Positions 12,869 through 13,571 of a DNA stretch of 13,571 nt are shown one piece after another. Position 1 is the first letter of the stretch. Each line of letters starts with the position of its first letter. The stretch is from NCBI GenBank assembly GCA_963621145.1, contig CAVFDI010000047.1, forward strand, positions 1 through 13,571, written 5' to 3'. The DNA comes from W0P28-013 sp963621145 (GTDB lineage Bacteria > Bacteroidota > Bacteroidia > Bacteroidales > Paludibacteraceae). Below the pieces are notes generated by a model. It saw only the letters and a program-made list of their open reading frames with translations. It made no database searches and was not told the origin of the DNA. The translations under genes and the position numbers were made by a program.

Positions 12869-13522
12869 ATGGAGAAGAATCGTACTTTGCGCACGGCTTT
12901 TGCGCTGAATATCGTAATTGTGGCGATGGAATTGGTTGGTTTTGCACTCAACCTGATGAAAGAGAAAAGCCTCGGCATTCTGCAATACTACACGCAACTG
13001 AGCAACCTGCTGCTACTTGTGGCATGTTTTTCGATGGCCATTTTTCAATGGTCGGCATTGCGCCATGGTCGCGACATTCCAGCGTGGGTGCGACTGCTCC
13101 GCTATGTGGCGACTTGCTGCGTGGCAGTAACTTTCACGGTGGTAGTTTTTGTGCTGGCACCCGACGAAGCCACCGAGCGCGGCGCTGTGGGCTATTTCGA
13201 CATGCTGATGGGCGGCTACCTGTTCTACTTCCACTTTGCTTGCCCCATTTTGGCAATTATCAACCTCATCTTTTTCGAGAAAAATAGCGACCTGCGACCA
13301 ACCATCGCACTGCTCGCCCTGCTACCAACTATGCTCTACGCCGTTATTGGCATCACACTCAACGCTCTGCGCGTGATGGACGGTCCCTATTTCTTTCTGA
13401 AAGTACACGACCAACCCACTTACATGTCAATTGTTTGGTGCGTGGTGGTTCTCGGCACAGCCTATGGTTTAGCATACGCTCTCTATCGTGCAAACAGGCA
13501 GAAAATTTCACTTTCAAAATAA
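12869..13522 (+). CDS. Six-helix integral membrane protein, Pr6Pr-like (tentative)
   Basis: 217 residues from the ATG at 12869, chosen because the promoter box at 12837-12844 overlaps the only upstream candidate. Hydrophobic segments at about 9-29, 36-60, 73-97, 113-136, 144-164 and 185-206 predict six membrane helices with short loops and no signal peptide. Recognisable patches are LQYYTQLSNLLLL in helix 2, GGYLFYFHFACPILAIINLI in helix 4, and LYAVIGITLNALRVMDGPYF after helix 5. These resemble the little-studied Pr6Pr family of bacterial membrane proteins, but I judge this by pattern only. No known catalytic or transport motif is visible, and the role is unknown. It is divergent from rmlD and not obviously linked to the starch or signalling genes. 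Confidence 0.8.
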   Translation: MEKNRTLRTAFALNIVIVAMELVGFALNLMKEKSLGILQYYTQLSNLLLLVACFSMAIFQWSALRHGRDIPAWVRLLRYVATCCVAVTFTVVVFVLAPDEATERGAVGYFDMLMGGYLFYFHFACPILAIINLIFFEKNSDLRPTIALLALLPTMLYAVIGITLNALRVMDGPYFFLKVHDQPTYMSIVWCVVVLGTAYGLAYALYRANRQKISLSK

Positions 13523-13558
13523 AATCTCGATAACCGCCAAATTTCAGCAAAAAAATTG

Positions 13559-13566
13559 TATCTTTG
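13559..13566 (+). promoter_or_regulatory. -7 promoter box for a gene beyond the right edge
   Basis: TATCTTTG matches TAnnTTTG. The surrounding 21 bases (13550-13570) differ at one position from those around the box at 12837-12844. It lies 36 bp after the membrane-protein stop and probably drives the next plus-strand gene, which is outside the window. Confidence 0.65.
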
Positions 13567-13571
13567 CAAAT

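Overview
The window looks like a chromosomal segment of a Bacteroidales-type bacterium (phylum Bacteroidota). This rests on several signs. There is a FecI-type sigma factor next to a FecR anti-sigma factor with a C-terminal DUF4974-like domain. Three secreted proteins end in type IX secretion system (T9SS) type-A-like sorting domains. There are -7 promoter boxes of the form TAnnTTTG, and start sites lack clear Shine-Dalgarno sequences. T9SS tails suggest a Porphyromonadaceae/Paludibacteraceae-like lineage rather than a classical gut Bacteroides, but I cannot name the genus.

All genes from about 12.67 kb down to the left edge lie on the minus strand; one gene at the right end is on the plus strand. 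Following minus-strand transcription: (1) rmlD/rfbD, dTDP-4-dehydrorhamnose reductase (12666-11812); (2) a secreted starch-binding-type protein with amylase accessory domains but no catalytic domain (11575-9758); (3) a secreted GH13 alpha-amylase with a CBM26-like module and a sorting tail (9392-6705); (4) an ECF sigma factor (6632-6081), a FecR anti-sigma factor (6032-5055) and an unusual outer-membrane protein combining an STN signalling domain, a beta-barrel and an OmpA peptidoglycan-binding domain (5044-3242); (5) a 958-residue secreted modular protein built from an internal duplication (3108-232); (6) the signal peptide and first residues of a further, probably outer-membrane, protein cut by the left edge (135-1). 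The plus-strand gene (12869-13522) encodes a six-helix membrane protein with a well-defined promoter, and a near-identical promoter box at the right edge probably serves the next gene outside the window.

Two themes join the genes. The first is extracellular glucan handling: the amylase and its non-catalytic neighbour carry matching CBM26-like modules and sorting tails, so they probably act together at the cell surface, although no SusC/SusD pair is present. The second is trans-envelope signalling: the sigma/anti-sigma/STN genes resemble a FecI-FecR-FecA circuit, but the STN domain sits on an OmpA-type barrel instead of a TonB-dependent transporter.

The most striking non-coding feature is that nearly every intergenic gap carries short tandem arrays with a strict 7- or 8-bp period. 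The unit sequence differs between arrays (for example TTGCTAC, AATTTGA, AATTCAT, GTTGAAGC, AACTTATC). Some arrays run into the 3' ends of genes. Two copies of a GGCATGCC-centred palindrome sit next to AATTTGA arrays. I found no RNA gene, insertion sequence, CRISPR array or prophage gene.
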